Shown here in pieces: positions 33,181 through 45,961 of a stretch of DNA of 64,000 nt. Position 1 is the first letter of the stretch, and the number at the start of each line of letters is the position of its first letter. The notes beneath the pieces are model-generated. The model had not been told where the DNA came from. It was given only the letters and a program-made list of their open reading frames with translations, and did not search any database. A program made the translations under genes and the position numbers. This DNA comes from Microcyclospora pomicola (Eukaryota; Ascomycota; Dothideomycetes; Capnodiales): assembly GCA_002786065.1 (NCBI GenBank), contig NHNY01000001.1, positions 930,001 to 994,000 of the forward strand, written 5' to 3'.

Positions 33181-34782
33181 CTATTCACTATCCTCGCTAG
33201 CATCGCCTTCCTCTAGCTGGCCGTGCCCCTCGTCGCCATCATCGCCATCCACATCTGCACCACTCGCCTTGCCGTCGAGAACATATGCGCCCAGACAAGT
33301 AATACGGTTACCAGTTTCACGTATGCCAAGGAGATCTCCAATCTGCTTCGATGATCGAGCTTCCTCGCTTTTCGTGCCTCCGTTCTGCGCAGGATCGAAA
33401 GAGAAGTCCTGCTTAGAAATTCGCCATAGTCGGACCGCGCCGTCACTGCTCGCGGTGATCAAGATTAGAACGGGTGATTTGCCGCCATTGACTTCAACGA
33501 GTGTAAAGTCTTTGACGCGGCCGCTTATGCCAGCGGCGCCGCCACCGAGCTGAGCGATGCACTCGCAAGTCGGCATGCTCTCGGCATCGGTGATTTCCTC
33601 ATGGTCGATCATGTTGAAGAACAGCACCCGTCCGTCTTCTGTGGACACGGCTAAGATGCTTCTGCCTGGAGTGAATGACTCTGGGAGGAAGTGCATCCGA
33701 TGAAGTTTGGTGGGTGGCGACGCTCGAAGAACAGCTTTGGGCTTCGAGTCAATGCCGAACACGGCAGCGCCTCGCTCGAAGCCCACTACGTACGACTCTC
33801 CTGCCTCGTCCCATAACACGGCCCTCCCCTCGCCACTGCTGTGCTTGCTTTCACCAACCTGCATCAACAGGCTCCGCTCGAAGTTGAGCACTCCCGCCTT
33901 CTTCCCGGTCATCAGATTCCACAAACGCATGCACCTCTCTCCACGGCCAACGCTCAGCATCAGTTTCTGGCTCGGGTGGATGGAGAAGTCATTGACACCA
34001 GCAGGTGTCTCGCCTGGGGCGGCGGTATCTCCAGACGGTCGGCCCTGCGACTTTGGAATCGGAGCTTTGATGGATGATAACATGGTCCAGTCTCGAGTTC
34101 GTGAGATTGCGATAGTGTTGTCTTCAGCAGCGCTGAAGAGTTTGCTCTTCGTCGCGAACTGGAGTCGTGTGATGGCGCGATCATGATGGACGAGACTGCC
34201 GAGAGATCTGTTCCGATGGTTCTCGATGACAGATGTGCCTGCAAGAGTGGGAATTGTCTTTGCACGGTCTGCTTGAGGAGGTGCCGTCGAAACGCTGTAG
34301 ACATTTATGCGCTCGTCCGTGCCTCCTGTAGCTAGAATGCGCTTGTCGTTCTCGGTTGGTGGCGATACCGCCAGGCATCTTATTGACGAAGAGTGGCCAG
34401 CCATCAGGAAAGCATCTGAGAAAGAGAGGGCGTTGGCCCCACTCTCAGGAGCAGTTCCGGATCCGGTGTTGGTCGTGATGGTGTCTTGGTGGTGACGGCC
34501 ATTAGGAATGCTCGCCGAGAAGCCATGGAGAACTCGGTCGTAAGATCCTGTCACAATCTGTATATGGACGGTCCCATTGTCTGCGGCATCAACAGTCACA
34601 GCTTCAATCGACTTGCTGTCACGTTTGCTGCTTATTATTGCGTCCGGTGAACTTTTTGACGCAGCAGAAAGTCTCGGCTTCTTCCCAGCAAATGGTTCTA
34701 CAGCCTTCTTTTTGAACTGCACGGCTTTGTTTCCCGAGGGCGCCTCCCTCTTCCTCTTCTTGTCTGCTGGAACAGCAGTCAT
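33181..34782 (-). CDS. MAK11: 60S ribosome-assembly WD40 protein Mak11
   Basis: A single exon of 533 residues from ATG 34782 (MTAVPADKKRKREAP). A basic N-terminal tail is followed by WD40 repeats with the Mak11/PAK1IP1 signatures: VTGSYDRVLHGFSA, GHSSSIRCLAVSPP, LATGGTDERINVYSVST, GSLVHHDRAITRLQF and NDFSIHPSQKLMLSVG. It has an acidic C-terminus (DGDDGDEGHGQLEEGDASEDSE). Mak11 acts in early assembly of the large ribosomal subunit in the nucleolus. The frame extends 48 codons upstream with a possible ATG at 34926, but the internal start fits the family better. It is convergent with the glycosylase gene (208 bases apart). Confidence 0.87.
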   Translation of the reverse strand: MTAVPADKKRKREAPSGNKAVQFKKKAVEPFAGKKPRLSAASKSSPDAIISSKRDSKSIEAVTVDAADNGTVHIQIVTGSYDRVLHGFSASIPNGRHHQDTITTNTGSGTAPESGANALSFSDAFLMAGHSSSIRCLAVSPPTENDKRILATGGTDERINVYSVSTAPPQADRAKTIPTLAGTSVIENHRNRSLGSLVHHDRAITRLQFATKSKLFSAAEDNTIAISRTRDWTMLSSIKAPIPKSQGRPSGDTAAPGETPAGVNDFSIHPSQKLMLSVGRGERCMRLWNLMTGKKAGVLNFERSLLMQVGESKHSSGEGRAVLWDEAGESYVVGFERGAAVFGIDSKPKAVLRASPPTKLHRMHFLPESFTPGRSILAVSTEDGRVLFFNMIDHEEITDAESMPTCECIAQLGGGAAGISGRVKDFTLVEVNGGKSPVLILITASSDGAVRLWRISKQDFSFDPAQNGGTKSEEARSSKQIGDLLGIRETGNRITCLGAYVLDGKASGADVDGDDGDEGHGQLEEGDASEDSE

Positions 34783-35906
34783 GTCACGAAATTCGGCGAG
34801 CTTTGCAATACTATTTCTTGATCGGCACTGATAGTTCCATGTCACTCCCAGCAGATCGATATATTTTGCCCGGAAAGTTTCCGCTTTGAGGATGCGCCGG
34901 GACAGAAATCGTGACATGGAAAGCATGATCCTCTAAAATCATGAGAGGCCAAAGCTCGACTTCACCCACACACCCTGTATTGCCATGAATTTCTTTCGGC
35001 CCACCCAAGACCTACGGATGCCAACAGGTCTGGTATTGATAGCCGCAGAGCGCACGCTTTGTCGGCTCTGGCTTGGGACAGCATTATGTACTGCTTGAGA
35101 GGTCCAGCCCCGGCGGCATATGCTTGCGCGGCGGACTTTGCCAAGGTTGGTCCTTTTCAACGAAGTCGAAGGTATGCCTACGGCTGGAACACGAACTGGA
35201 GATGGCCCATCGTATGGTTCTTGAGCATTCACTGCGGGTTCACTCAATGCCCCTAGCACCTGGTTCGAGTTCCTACAAGTCACAGCCATGGGCGCATAAC
35301 TGGAGCTCTTCCCGGAGAATCAAGCTCGCAACCCAGAACTTGCCCATCTCTGAGACGGGAATACAGTTCCTGCCACTACGAGCACAGTCTCCAAGGACGT
35401 GAATCGCCAGTACAGCAGTACGATCTTCACCACTTGGCTATGCCGTCGGGGCGCAGGCTTCTTGCTAAGTCTACCATCAGCACATCACGTGATCAGAGTC
35501 ACTGTCCAACATGAAGGTACATAAGCTCCTGGTCGCCAACGATGCCGCGATACAACATCGAGCTATCATGGCAGTCACCCGCATTATTGACACTTCGTCA
35601 TGACTTGCACGAACGCAGACTGATGCATGAGTCCACGCCCGAGCTTGGTTTCAACCATCAAGCATCGGCGTGAGGACTTGACTTTTGACCGATCCGCCGC
35701 GAGTCACGTGCGGAATGTTTCCCCTCTGCAGCTGTGCTCGCAGTCGTGCCACCTTCTCACAAGCCCGCGTCGCCGTGGATCGTATTCACTGCGTGAGGTC
35801 GGTTACGCCAACAGCAACACCACAACTCCCGATCAATTCACGACCGGATTTGCCTTCGCGTCTTCGTTCGCTGAATGGCAGATGACGGGCAATTTCCTCC
35901 ATTTTA
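34783..35906. promoter_or_regulatory. divergent promoter region MAK11 / VID21
   Basis: About 1.1 kb between the two start codons. It contains a palindromic TCACGTGA at 35485-35492 and a second CACGTG at 35705-35710. CACGTG is the core site of bHLH factors such as Cbf1 in fungi; that these two are functional is inference. No coding frame is supported. Confidence 0.4.
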
Positions 35907-38900
35907 ATGTCCAGCGAGATCATCGCAGCCGACGTCGTTGCGGCCAGGCGAAATGACGTTCTGTGAGTACACCACCTTGCCGCGTTCCAAATATTCTCAT
36001 GTTCGCATGGGACACTCATGGAGTCGGTGCGAAAACGGAATCGTCGTTGGATCGAATTGTTTTGATGGTTATATGCTGTTTCTCGATGGGTTTGTTACTG
36101 ACGTTCGCCGTCACAGCGCCGTCGCGAAAGCACATGCGGCCAAACTCCGCGGCCTGCAGCTTATCACCAAACTGCTTGCCAACAACGCGACACTTTCCAG
36201 TCTGGTCAACTCACACTTCGACGTTGAAAACATCCCACCATCCGACTCAGACGAAGCAGACTGGCTTCAAAAGAATAGCTTGATTAAGTAAGTATTGCAT
36301 CTATCATCATCGTCACTGATGCAGCTTCGTCATTCTAACATTTCTCGTACAGTGGTTGCAGCTTCAACGATGCTTCACTTCCATATCCCTCATTCACCCC
36401 CTACGATGCATCCTCGCTTGACAGTACAGCAGTATCTCTTGGTCCGACCTCACAGTCATTTCCGTCGAAGACCGAGCATGTGCAAGACACAAACAGACCC
36501 GTGTCGCTGCTTCCCGAGGACCGTTCCAGCAAGCAAACGAAAGATCATCCGGGTTCCTCTTCATTGGCCCTCCGAGCGACTCACTCTCGGCCAGGAAGTC
36601 CTGGTGTTGCGCCCGCCGTCGTGGCTTCACCTGCACCTGATGAGGTCGCGGCATTCTCAAGCAGCACTAAAGCATTGATCAGCTCGCAAGAGGTGCAACG
36701 GCCGGCAAAGACTGTACACCTGCCTCCGGAAGATGTGCAATTGGAGGGAATGCGCGAACGCCACGATGCGCTGGAAGAGGAGAAAGCTAAGTCGGAGTCG
36801 GAACAATCTTCGCGCCAATCACGACTGCAATCCCAGAATGAGCTTGCATCCTCGCCTAGTTCCACTATCGGCGCGCTCTCTGCAGCCACTCCCATGCCAC
36901 CACAAGAATCGCCTGATACCTCTCCAGACTCTGAAGGAATCGATATCGATGCCCTTCCACCGAAAGACCTTCTGCCAAGCCCCGAAGAGCAACGTGCAGA
37001 ACAGGAACACGACCGACTACTGGCCGCGCAGAAGGACATTGCGCAGAGGCAAGCTAGGGGTGACGACGAAGCAGATCCTGGGGAACAATTGCGATGGGAG
37101 GAACGCGAAGCCGCGGCGCGAGAGGCTGCAGAGAAGGCGGCCCGCGAGAAACTCCACGGACCGGAATCTACCGTCAAATCTGCTCTGGACGAGATGGAAG
37201 CAGAACAGGCGATGGATGTCGTCCAAGAAGCGCGGCAAGATCAACAATCTGTCCCGAACTCAAGTGACAAACAGTCATCGGATGCGAATCAATCAAAGAT
37301 ATCTACCTCCGCGGTGGGAGACGAGGAAACCATTACCATTGCCAAGCGGAACAAGGTGTTGCCACAGCTTGACACAAGTATGTCAATACCAGCGGTGCCG
37401 GAGTCACCAGAACAATCACTCCATGGTGGCGCCATCACCGGGCATAAAGCTTCCAGAACATCGAGTGCCACCAAACCTGGACTGAGCTATAGACAACCCA
37501 CCTCTCCTGACTCTGCGATATCTCCCATGACTTTGCGACATCCGCAAGGACTGAAAACACTGCGTACACCGCAACGATCGATCGACACCCTGGCTTCGTT
37601 CCGCGACCCAAATGGTGCTTTCGACCTTAACGAGCTTGCAGCCTTGAGAGGAGCAGCCGAAGATCCCGAAAGAGACTACCTGGAGCCACTCTTTCGTATC
37701 CAAGCACATGATGCACAAGGTGGACCTACCAAGCCTCTGCCAAATCTTGTGAAAGACGCTGCGAAATACCTGTCCACTCAAGACCAGTTTGCAACATTGC
37801 AAGAGCGTCTCGACTATAGGATCCTCCGTCGAATCTATCAATTGCAGAACGCTAACAAGTGGTCACTGAGGCAAATGGAAAAGTGCAGAGAGCCAGAGCC
37901 GCCAGTTACACATTGGGATCACATGATGTCTGAGATGAAGTGGATGCGCAAGGACTTTAGCGCCGAGCGCAAGATGAAGAAGGCGGTATGTGCATGGCTG
38001 GCCAGTCGATGCGCAGAATGGGTTGCAGCCGATCCCAAGGAGAGGCTCGCTATGCAAGTCAAAGTTGTGGCACCTGTGACGAGCATTCCAGGTGAGACTG
38101 CCGAGCAAATGCCAGAGCTAGAGAGTGCCTCCGATTCTATGCCTGAGGATGATCCAAGCCCACCAACACCGCGAGACGTCGATACATTCCCATCCTCTTT
38201 GATCGTTCCACTCGAGCTATCTGAGGTGGTCGCTGAACTGCAACGGGCTGGCAATTTGGGTAAGGCACTACAGCAGCTTCCCATCATAGGTCTCTCGCGA
38301 TTCGCAGTGCAAGCCCACGAGCCAGCATCAATGACTACTGTCTCCAAGTTCGTGGACGGCAAGGTACTACCACATATTGCAGGTCCTCTTCGAAAAAGAA
38401 GTCGCTTCGAGTACGAGGACGATGCTGATATACTCGACGTTCATCCAAGAAGCAAGAAGATGTACCTTGAACGCAACTTGAACTCGGAAGATGAGGATGT
38501 GGCTTTATTCCATCCGGATAATAAGCACATCCGTGATCGCTTACATGCGAACAATGCCTTCAGACCGCCTTCGGAATTCGTGATGCCGTCAACGTCGTTC
38601 TACGAGTTCCGCAACGGCTCTCAATGGATCTGGGAAGATGATCAAAAACTGAGGAAACTGGCAAAGGAGTACAGCTTTAACTGGTCCCTCATCGCGGAAG
38701 AGATGACTCTGCCTTCTCGTTACAAGAGCGCTGCAGAGCGTCGCACGCCTTGGGAATGCTTCGAGCGTTGGGTCGAGCTAGAGACGTTACCGACGGAAAT
38801 GCGGAAAACGATGTACTTCAAAACTTGGTTCCAACGTCTTGAGCAAAGTCAACAAGCTGCAGAGCGACGCTATCAAGCACAAGTCGCGGCCATTCAGCAG

Positions 38901-40483
38901 GCAGCTAACGGGGCACAAGCAGCGGTACCGATGCGAAGGAGAACCATTCCTTCGAGGGTTGAAAAGCGGAAGAATTCGAGATATCTATGGCTGGTTGACG
39001 CTATGCGAAAGCACGCGCGGAAGCGGGAGAGCAATGCTTATAAGCAGGCAGAAGGTAAGATCTCTGCAACACCTTGGATGTGGACGATGACGCTGACGAA
39101 TGTGAAGCTCAACGCGCTGCGGCGCAACGCAAAGCGCAAGCAGACAACAACACTCAACCGAAGGCCGGCCCGATGCCCACGCCCCAGGAGTTCAGCGCAC
39201 GGCGTCACGAGCGTGATCTCCAGATACAAGAACACCAACGATTGCAGCGTCAAAAATTGATCGAAGCTCAACAGAAGCAAGTCATGATGGCACGAGCGTC
39301 ACAGCAAGGCGGCATGCCGGTCGCGCCTGGACAGCAGCGCGTTGGTCCTACAAACGTGCAACAGCCAAACAACCAACTACCCGGCAAGCTTCCTCAAGGC
39401 GCGAATATGAACAGTCAACTGCCTCCGCAACAACGAGCCTCAATGCCAATGTCCACACACAATGGCCACCTAACTGTTCCGCAAGTTGGGGCACAGGGTG
39501 TCCCACAGGCTCAAATGCGAACTCCTACTCACAGCAATCTCCCGCAACAAGGTATACCAAACATGAATGCTCAGGGCGCCCAGTATAGCAGCCATCAATT
39601 CCAGATGACTAATGGAGCAACGCCGAGTCCTGGAGCTGGCATGCCCATACAGCAACAGCTTCAAGCAAATCAGCAGCAGCAGATGTTTGCCCAGATGAAT
39701 GCACAGAACGCGAGCAATCGGCAGAATGTCAACGTTGGTGCTGCAGGCCAAGCGATGTCCAATTCGCCAAGCATGCCACCACCGCCGAACCCGCACAACA
39801 CCCCTCAACAATTGTCCTCTGGACACGTGCCTGCATTGTTCGCGATCAAGAATCAGTTGAAGTCAAGGCACCCGAACATGAATGATGATCAGCTCAACAC
39901 CTTGGCAACCACCGAGCTTCGGCGGCAATCTCAGAACCAAAATGCCACTGATGCCAGGCAGAGCGCCATGAACGCTGCGGCCGGACTCCCTGCTACCAAC
40001 CACGCTACCAATATGCAGTCTTACGCTCACAATCAGACCGCCTTCCAGAACGGTCACCAAATAGCCAGCGCTAATAATGCCTTTACCCATGTTGACTCAG
40101 CGTCGCAAGCACCCAACATGAACGCCCAGAGCCCACAAGCCCAACAAGCATACGCTGCGCAATTGCGAGCTAGACAGATGCAGCAAATGCGCCTACAAGG
40201 CTCACAAGTTGGTGGCCACGCTGGTCCCACTGGTAGTCCTGGAGTGTCTCACGCGAGCCCAAGCATGACTCCAGCCAGCCCGTCCGTTCAATATGCAAAT
40301 ATGAACGGCATGGCTGGTTTGAACGGTACCGGCATGGGTCAGCGTCCGCCGAGTCGGAACAACACGCCTCAGCTTCAGAGGTTGGGAAGCTCTAATATGG
40401 CAAGTGGGATGCAGAGTCCAGGCTCCCAAAACCTACAGCCACAAGGCAGTCCACACAATATGCAGGCTAGTATGGCGAGGTAG
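35907..40483 (+). CDS. VID21: NuA4 histone acetyltransferase scaffold Vid21/Eaf1
   Basis: Exons 35907-35962, 36117-36287, 36353-39054 and 39108-40483 encode 1434 residues. Introns are GT-AG, and the last (39055-39107) has a GCTGAC branch site. Apparent stops at 36291 and 39260 lie in unspliced frames, so there is no frameshift. The HSA domain is near residues 590-640 (THWDHMMSEMKWMRKDFSAE and onward), where NuA4 scaffolds bind actin and Arp4. A SANT/Myb domain is near 834-895 (WIWEDDQKLRKLAKEYSFNW and onward). The C-terminal 440 residues are Gln/Asn/Met-rich, typical of fungal Eaf1. The N-terminal half is charged and disordered. It organises the NuA4 H4/H2A acetyltransferase in the nucleus. 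It is convergent with PCH2. Confidence 0.88.
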
Positions 40484-40663
40484 GGGGGAATGATCTCGTG
40501 TTGGATCCTGGACACGTCTGTATCAACATGCTGTAGGATAAGCTCGAGCACCCGAGGCGTCATATGCTGAGGACTCGTCAAGTAGATGATCCACTATTGT
40601 CTACTGAAGACACGAGCGCGATACTTCTCATTCCCGACTGGCAAACCTGTAGGCATTGCCGCT

Positions 40664-42166
40664 CTACCTCAACTCTCCCTTCCATCCAGCGACTTCCTGA
40701 GCGACCGCAATCTCCAAAGCCGCCACCGCATCCTCGAGTGAACTCGCCCCGCCCCATGTATACATCGCGAGCGCCAAGATAGGGAGGCGGCGCAACGTGC
40801 GACCACTGAGTCCCACACAGCGCTGCGACAGGACCGAGACGCGTTGCGGCAGCGATTTCGGATGTCGGGCATAGCGGATGCACATCTCGGCGTACGCTGG
40901 TATTTCCTTGACCGTGGTGGGAGATGTCCCGCCGCCGCCCTCATCGGACACGACGAGCTTACTGCGGACGAGCTCGTTCAGGCACGACCGCAGGATCCTG
41001 TAGATGGCAGGTGGTGACGGGGCAGGGATGTACTGCTTGATGTCGACGCGGTCCATGAAGGCGCCGTCCAGTGCAGGCAGCAAGTTGCTGGTACACAGCA
41101 CGAGCACGTTGGGCAATAAGCGCAGCTGATCTAACGCCATCAGCAACTGATTCGTTGCGCGCAGGCTGTCGGTGCATTCTCCGCCGTCCCCGGTGGCCTT
41201 CTCACGCCGGCTCGTGATGCTCTCGACCTCGTCGATGATGATGCACAGCAGCGTCGTCGGCTCTTGGGCGAGCGCGTGGATCTTCGCGAAGGTGGCGCCG
41301 ATCAGCTTGCCGGACTCACCGAAGTACTTGCTGAGCAGTGCGTTGGTGTTGATGTCGATGAGGAGGGTAGTGGGAAAGGTGTCGCTCAGGCGGATGGAGA
41401 GTTTCTGCGCCAGAGCCCGGCAGAGCGTACTCTTTCCTGCGCCCGGTGGGCCGTAGAGAAGACAGAGTCGGTTCCAGTTGAACGTCACGACGTTTAGACT
41501 TGGTTGCTTCATCATGCTTACCATTCGGGTCTGCGTTGAAGATCAGTCAGTGGCTCGAGGCAATGGGGTTTTCGCATGACTGCGTACCATGTAACGAAGC
41601 AGTCGAGACGGAAGCGCATCGTCGAAGATCAAGGAATTCCACGCGTCTTGCAGCACAACATTCGGCAATTTCAGCGTTCTGAAGACGGCTGATTCGAGTT
41701 CGTTGGCTCCATCGACGACGCAATCGTCGCTGAATTCAGTAGGTGCAGCGTGCAGGGTGTAGGTCTGAACATCCACCTCCATGTCTGCTAAGTGATAGAA
41801 CCCTGAGGGCACGTCCGGTCCGGTGTAATCGGTGACTTCGATCGCTGTCACCTTCTCCAAGCACTTGTCTTGCTCTATGAGATGATCAGCGCCAGTTCAG
41901 CCTGACGGAATTCGCTCTCACGTACCAAAGCCTGTAATGCTATAGTTGAGCGAGATAGTCTCGTATTGCCCACGCAGCCACTTCTCAATACCATCTCGCA
42001 AGACGAGTGAATCATCAGGAGAAGACAGTCGAGCTTCAACGTGTAGAGTAGGCTTCAGAAGCTGGGAGATGGTGGGCGGTAGAACAGTGCTCGTATCCTG
42101 GGAGATCAGTGATGCTTTCCTTTTCTTGAGAGCGGCAGACGAGCCAGGAGGAGTTGTTTCGTCCAT
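40664..42166 (-). CDS. PCH2: AAA+ ATPase Pch2/TRIP13, meiotic checkpoint and HORMA remodeller
   Basis: Exons 42166-41926, 41874-41588 and 41530-40664 encode 464 residues. Introns are 41875-41925 and 41531-41587. The join gives ITGFEQDKCLEKVTAIEVTD and RYMTRMVSMMKQPSLNVVTF. The AAA+ module has Walker A GPPGAGKST at residues 203-211, KLSIRLS, Walker B LLCIIIDEVES, sensor 1 VLCTSNLLPALD and FMDRVDIKQYIP. This combination and the N-terminal region are specific for Pch2/TRIP13, which unfolds HORMA-domain proteins during meiotic recombination and checkpoint control. The length fits the family and all ATPase motifs are intact. A Gly/Ser insert (SDEGGGGTSPTT) lies near residue 380. Confidence 0.9.
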
Positions 42167-42999
42167 GCTAGACAGAGATGGAAGACGATAAATTGCTCAG
42201 ACTGGCTCTTGCGGACAAGTACATGGAGCAGTGAGGTTGGGTTTAGGTAGCACGTGTTCGAATAGAGGCAAGAGCCTAAGGTATGTAGGTCAAATGATGG
42301 TCGTAATGTACTGTGGCATACATACCAAGACCTCACGATCGCGAGTATTGTTTCAAGCTTAGGGGGACTTGTCAAGAGGAACCTGGGCGGACATCTTTCC
42401 TCGTCTTTCCAGAGGTGCTATACTTGCGCTGAGGCTTCTGAGGTTCTCGACTTCTATGGACGCTCAGACTCTGTGCCCGACCGTATCCGCCATGTCTGCC
42501 TCTCAAGTAGTCGACAGAGTCCTCATACACGTCTCACCTTGCAGCGTACTGTTGGCAGCGCCGGACACACTGCTTTGGTCTGAGTCAAGCTCGATGCACT
42601 TAATTGCGACGTTATTGATGGGCATGAGCTTCTACTTCAGCTTCACTTCTCTCGCCATTGAGATGCTCGACACTATGCTGTGCTGTGTGTTTCCTTGGGA
42701 CGACTACCGGATCGTCTGAAGACAACCCGATGAAACCGGCAGATTACACTTTCTCAGTTTTCACGTCCTCACAGTCGCTCAGTACGATGATATGGCGATG
42801 TCCTTGTGGAAGTAGAAGTTGGAAGCGGATCTTGGAGGACGACGACATAGCTGCGCCACAATTGTCAAGCCACGATCGTTGACGTCGTGCACGGAAGCGC
42901 GACTTGAACTGCCACATCTTGACCTCAAGCGTACAATGCCTGGCCGTCTCGTCTCATAATTGCGATCTGTATCGGAACGTCGGCTGCAATCTCGTCAGT
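42167..42999. promoter_or_regulatory. divergent promoter region PCH2 / CSC1-like
   Basis: About 830 bases between start codons. Frames at 42369-42719 and 42658-42882 lack any domain and are not called. Confidence 0.4.
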
Positions 43000-45686
43000 A
43001 TGGCAGGGTTCGTCCACTTCGCCGAAGACGATGATGGCGGTGGTCCTGGCATCGGTGACCTGACGACAGCTCACGACACGACCATCCAGATTCTCTTGTC
43101 GCTGGCACTGGGCATCAGCGCCCTTGTCGCCTTTTGCATTCTGCGACCACGATGGACGGGTCTCTATGCAGCCCGCAAGATGACCAAGGGTGAAGCAGCA
43201 GGTCTGCCGGAACTACCGACGTCGTTCTTCGGATGGATAGTGCCGCTATGGAAGATCACTGATCAGCAAGTGCTGGCATCGGCGGGTCTGGATGCCTACG
43301 TCTTCCTGGCTTTCTTCAAGATGGCAATGAAATTCCTGACGATCACCTTCTTTTTCTCATTGGTTGTGATCAAGCCTGTCCACGACACCTTCGATCCCAC
43401 TCCAGACGATCTCAAGAATAGCACGGGGGGCCACAACAAGACCAAGCATGGCGACATGCGAAGGTCGATCCCGTTGCTCGACCTATCGACCAGTAACCAC
43501 ACGGGTAATGGTACCATCGGGTTACCATGGGACATGGACTGGGAAACGGATTTCCTTTGGATGTACATTGCTTTTGCTTACCTTTTCTCTGGCATCGCGA
43601 TGTTTCTCATGATTTCCGGTACGCGCAGGATCATCGAGGTCCGACAAGAATACCTAGGCACGCAGACCACAGTCACGGATCGTACGATACGACTGTCTGG
43701 CATTCCGACAGATCTACAAGACGAGGAGAAGATTAGGGATTTTATTGAGAGTCTGGACATTGGCAAAGTTGAGACCGTGTCGTTGTGTCGGGAGTGGAAA
43801 GAGCTTGATCAAGCAATGATTGCACGGATGAGTACCTTGCGTCGGCTGGAAGAAGCATATACAATCTACCAAGGGAGCCGACGCCCGGTGGAAATCAACG
43901 GGTCCGCATCACAGTCTGCGCAGCCACATGTCTCTACCAACGAAAGAAATGATGAAGGATATGACGAAGAGGGAGCTGATGCGGAAAGTCCGGACTTACT
44001 GATCAATGGGCACGCGCCAGAGGCCCCCTTTGTACACTCGCGACCAACGACCACCATACGCTTCGGTCGTTTCTTGCTTCGAAGCAAACGCGTCGATGCA
44101 ATCGATTATTATGAACAGGCACTTCGTGAAGCGGACCTGCGCGTCAAAGAGTTGCGTCAGAAGGAGTTTGCGCCTACACGGCTCGCCTTTATAACGATGG
44201 ACTCGGTCGCTGCTTGCCAGATGGCTATCCAAGCTGTTCTTGACCCTTCGCCTCTGCAGCTGATTGCTAGACAGAGCCCGGCGCCCTCGGACGTCATCTG
44301 GAGGAACACTTATTTGTCACGAAGAAGCCGTATCTTGCGATCGTGGTTAATAACAGCTGTGATCATACTTTTGACCGTTTTCTGGACCGGTGCTATCTTG
44401 TTACCTACTGCAGCGCTGCTCAGCACGGAGACTATTGGCAAGGTCCTGCCACAAGTTGGGAAGTTTCTGGACCACCACGACACCATACGTGGTCTGGTGA
44501 AGAATCAGTTGCCCACGCTCATCATCTCAATACTCAACGTCTCCGTTCCTTACCTTTATTACTGGCTGTCTTGGTACCAAGGCATGGCGTCACAGGGCGA
44601 CATTGAGCTGTCGACAATTTCGAAAAACTTCTTCTTCACGTTCTTCAACTTCTTCGTCATCTTCATGTTCTTGGGCACCGCATCCAAGTTCTACGACCTG
44701 TTCGAGAAGTTTGGCGAAGCACTGAAGGACTTTCAGCTCATCGGCATAATCTTGGCAAAATCACTTGCGGACCTCATCACATTCTACGTCAACTTCATCA
44801 TATTGCAGGGTGTTGGCCTCTTTCCCTTCCGGCTGCTAGAGATTGGTAGCGTGTCCCTGTACCCTATCTACCGGCTAGGCGCCAAGACACCCCGTGGTAG
44901 GACTCTCATCTCTTTCCGATGGCGAATACTGCAGGTTGGCTAACAGAATCAATAGATTATGCTGAACTTGTCCAGCCCCCAGTCTTTAGCTACGGCTTCT
45001 ATCTGCCCTCAGCCCTACTAATCTTCATCATTTGTATGGTCTATTCCGTTCTCAACGACTCCTGGAAAGTTCTGCTCGCCGGACTCATCTACTTTTTCCT
45101 GGGGTATTTCGTGTACAAATACCAATTACTCTACGCCATGGACCATCAACAGAATTCCTCTGGTCGTGCATGGAGCATGATCTGTGATCGCATCTTTGTT
45201 GGCATGATCTTTTTCCAGCTTACCACCGCTGGACAACTTGCGCTCAAGCATGCCGTCAAGAGATCGCTGATCATGCTGCCGTTGGTGGTTGCGACAATCT
45301 GGATCAGCATCGTCTTCGGCCGCACATACAAACCTCTCATGCAATTCATTGCGCTACGCAGCGTGAAACGTGGAGAGGAGTATCGGGACGATCCACCCTC
45401 TGCCATCTTCTCGCCCGAGACAGCCAGTCTGCTCAGTAGCAGCGAGCTTGCGCCAGAGCGAAACGTGTGGGCTGATCGTGATGGCGTGCGGTTGAAGTAC
45501 CAGCAAGAGACCCGCCAGAGAAGACGATACAACAACGCTGATGGGCAAGTCGTCGAGGAGTCCGCGCAAACGGGGTTGAGGTATATCAATCCCAGCCTCG
45601 TGGCACCACTCGCAGTACCTTGGATCGAGGATGTGACTGCTCCCCGACCGGCGGAAAGCCTTCCGGAGAGCTACCTCGATGCGTAA
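43000..45686 (+). CDS. CSC1/TMEM63 (DUF221) osmosensitive cation channel
   Basis: Exons 43000-44896 and 44956-45686 encode 875 residues. Intron 44897-44955 uses GTAGGA with a GGCTAAC branch, and the join gives GAKTPRDYAELVQPPVFSYG, a conserved family block. The N-terminal extracellular/TM domain (TM1 near residues 30-50, then FLAFFKMAMKFLTITFFFSL) is followed by the Phm7-type cytosolic domain with FIESLDIGKVETVSLCREWK. The DUF221 7TM core spans about residues 460-780 (YLYYWLSWYQGMASQGDIEL and onward). These proteins are mechanically or osmotically gated calcium-permeable channels. In fungi they sit in the plasma or internal membranes. The start was chosen at MAGFVHFAEDDDGG; an upstream open frame is not protein-like. 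Confidence 0.88.
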
Positions 45687-45961
45687 AAGACCCTCAAACA
45701 TTGTCCCCTCTGCGTTTGCAAATTACATAATCAAGATTGGAGATTGATCGCAGCGTCGGCGTTAACGGCTGCTTGTTTGGGAGACTGCTTCGATTTTACA
45801 TCATTCAACGATACCCACCCAATGCGATCCCATTTTCAGCTACCTTTGGTCGTCAAAAGTACTTTATAGCTAGTGCGCTATGCTATCGTTCTAGCAGTTC
45901 TAGTAGGCAATGCCATATTTCCTTCCACTATCGTGAGCACATGAGGAACATATATAACGTA

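Noticed and set aside
36288-39260. Apparent stops and frame change in VID21
   Set aside because: Both are accounted for by GT-AG introns 36288-36352 and 39055-39107, which keep the frame.
42897-42940. tRNA-like motif (GCGCGACTTGAACTG) on the minus strand
   Set aside because: No acceptor stem or anticodon arm could be paired around it.
44897-44955. Apparent split of the CSC1-like gene into two genes at 44943
   Set aside because: Intron with GGCTAAC branch joins GAKTPR to DYAELVQPPVF, a conserved family block.
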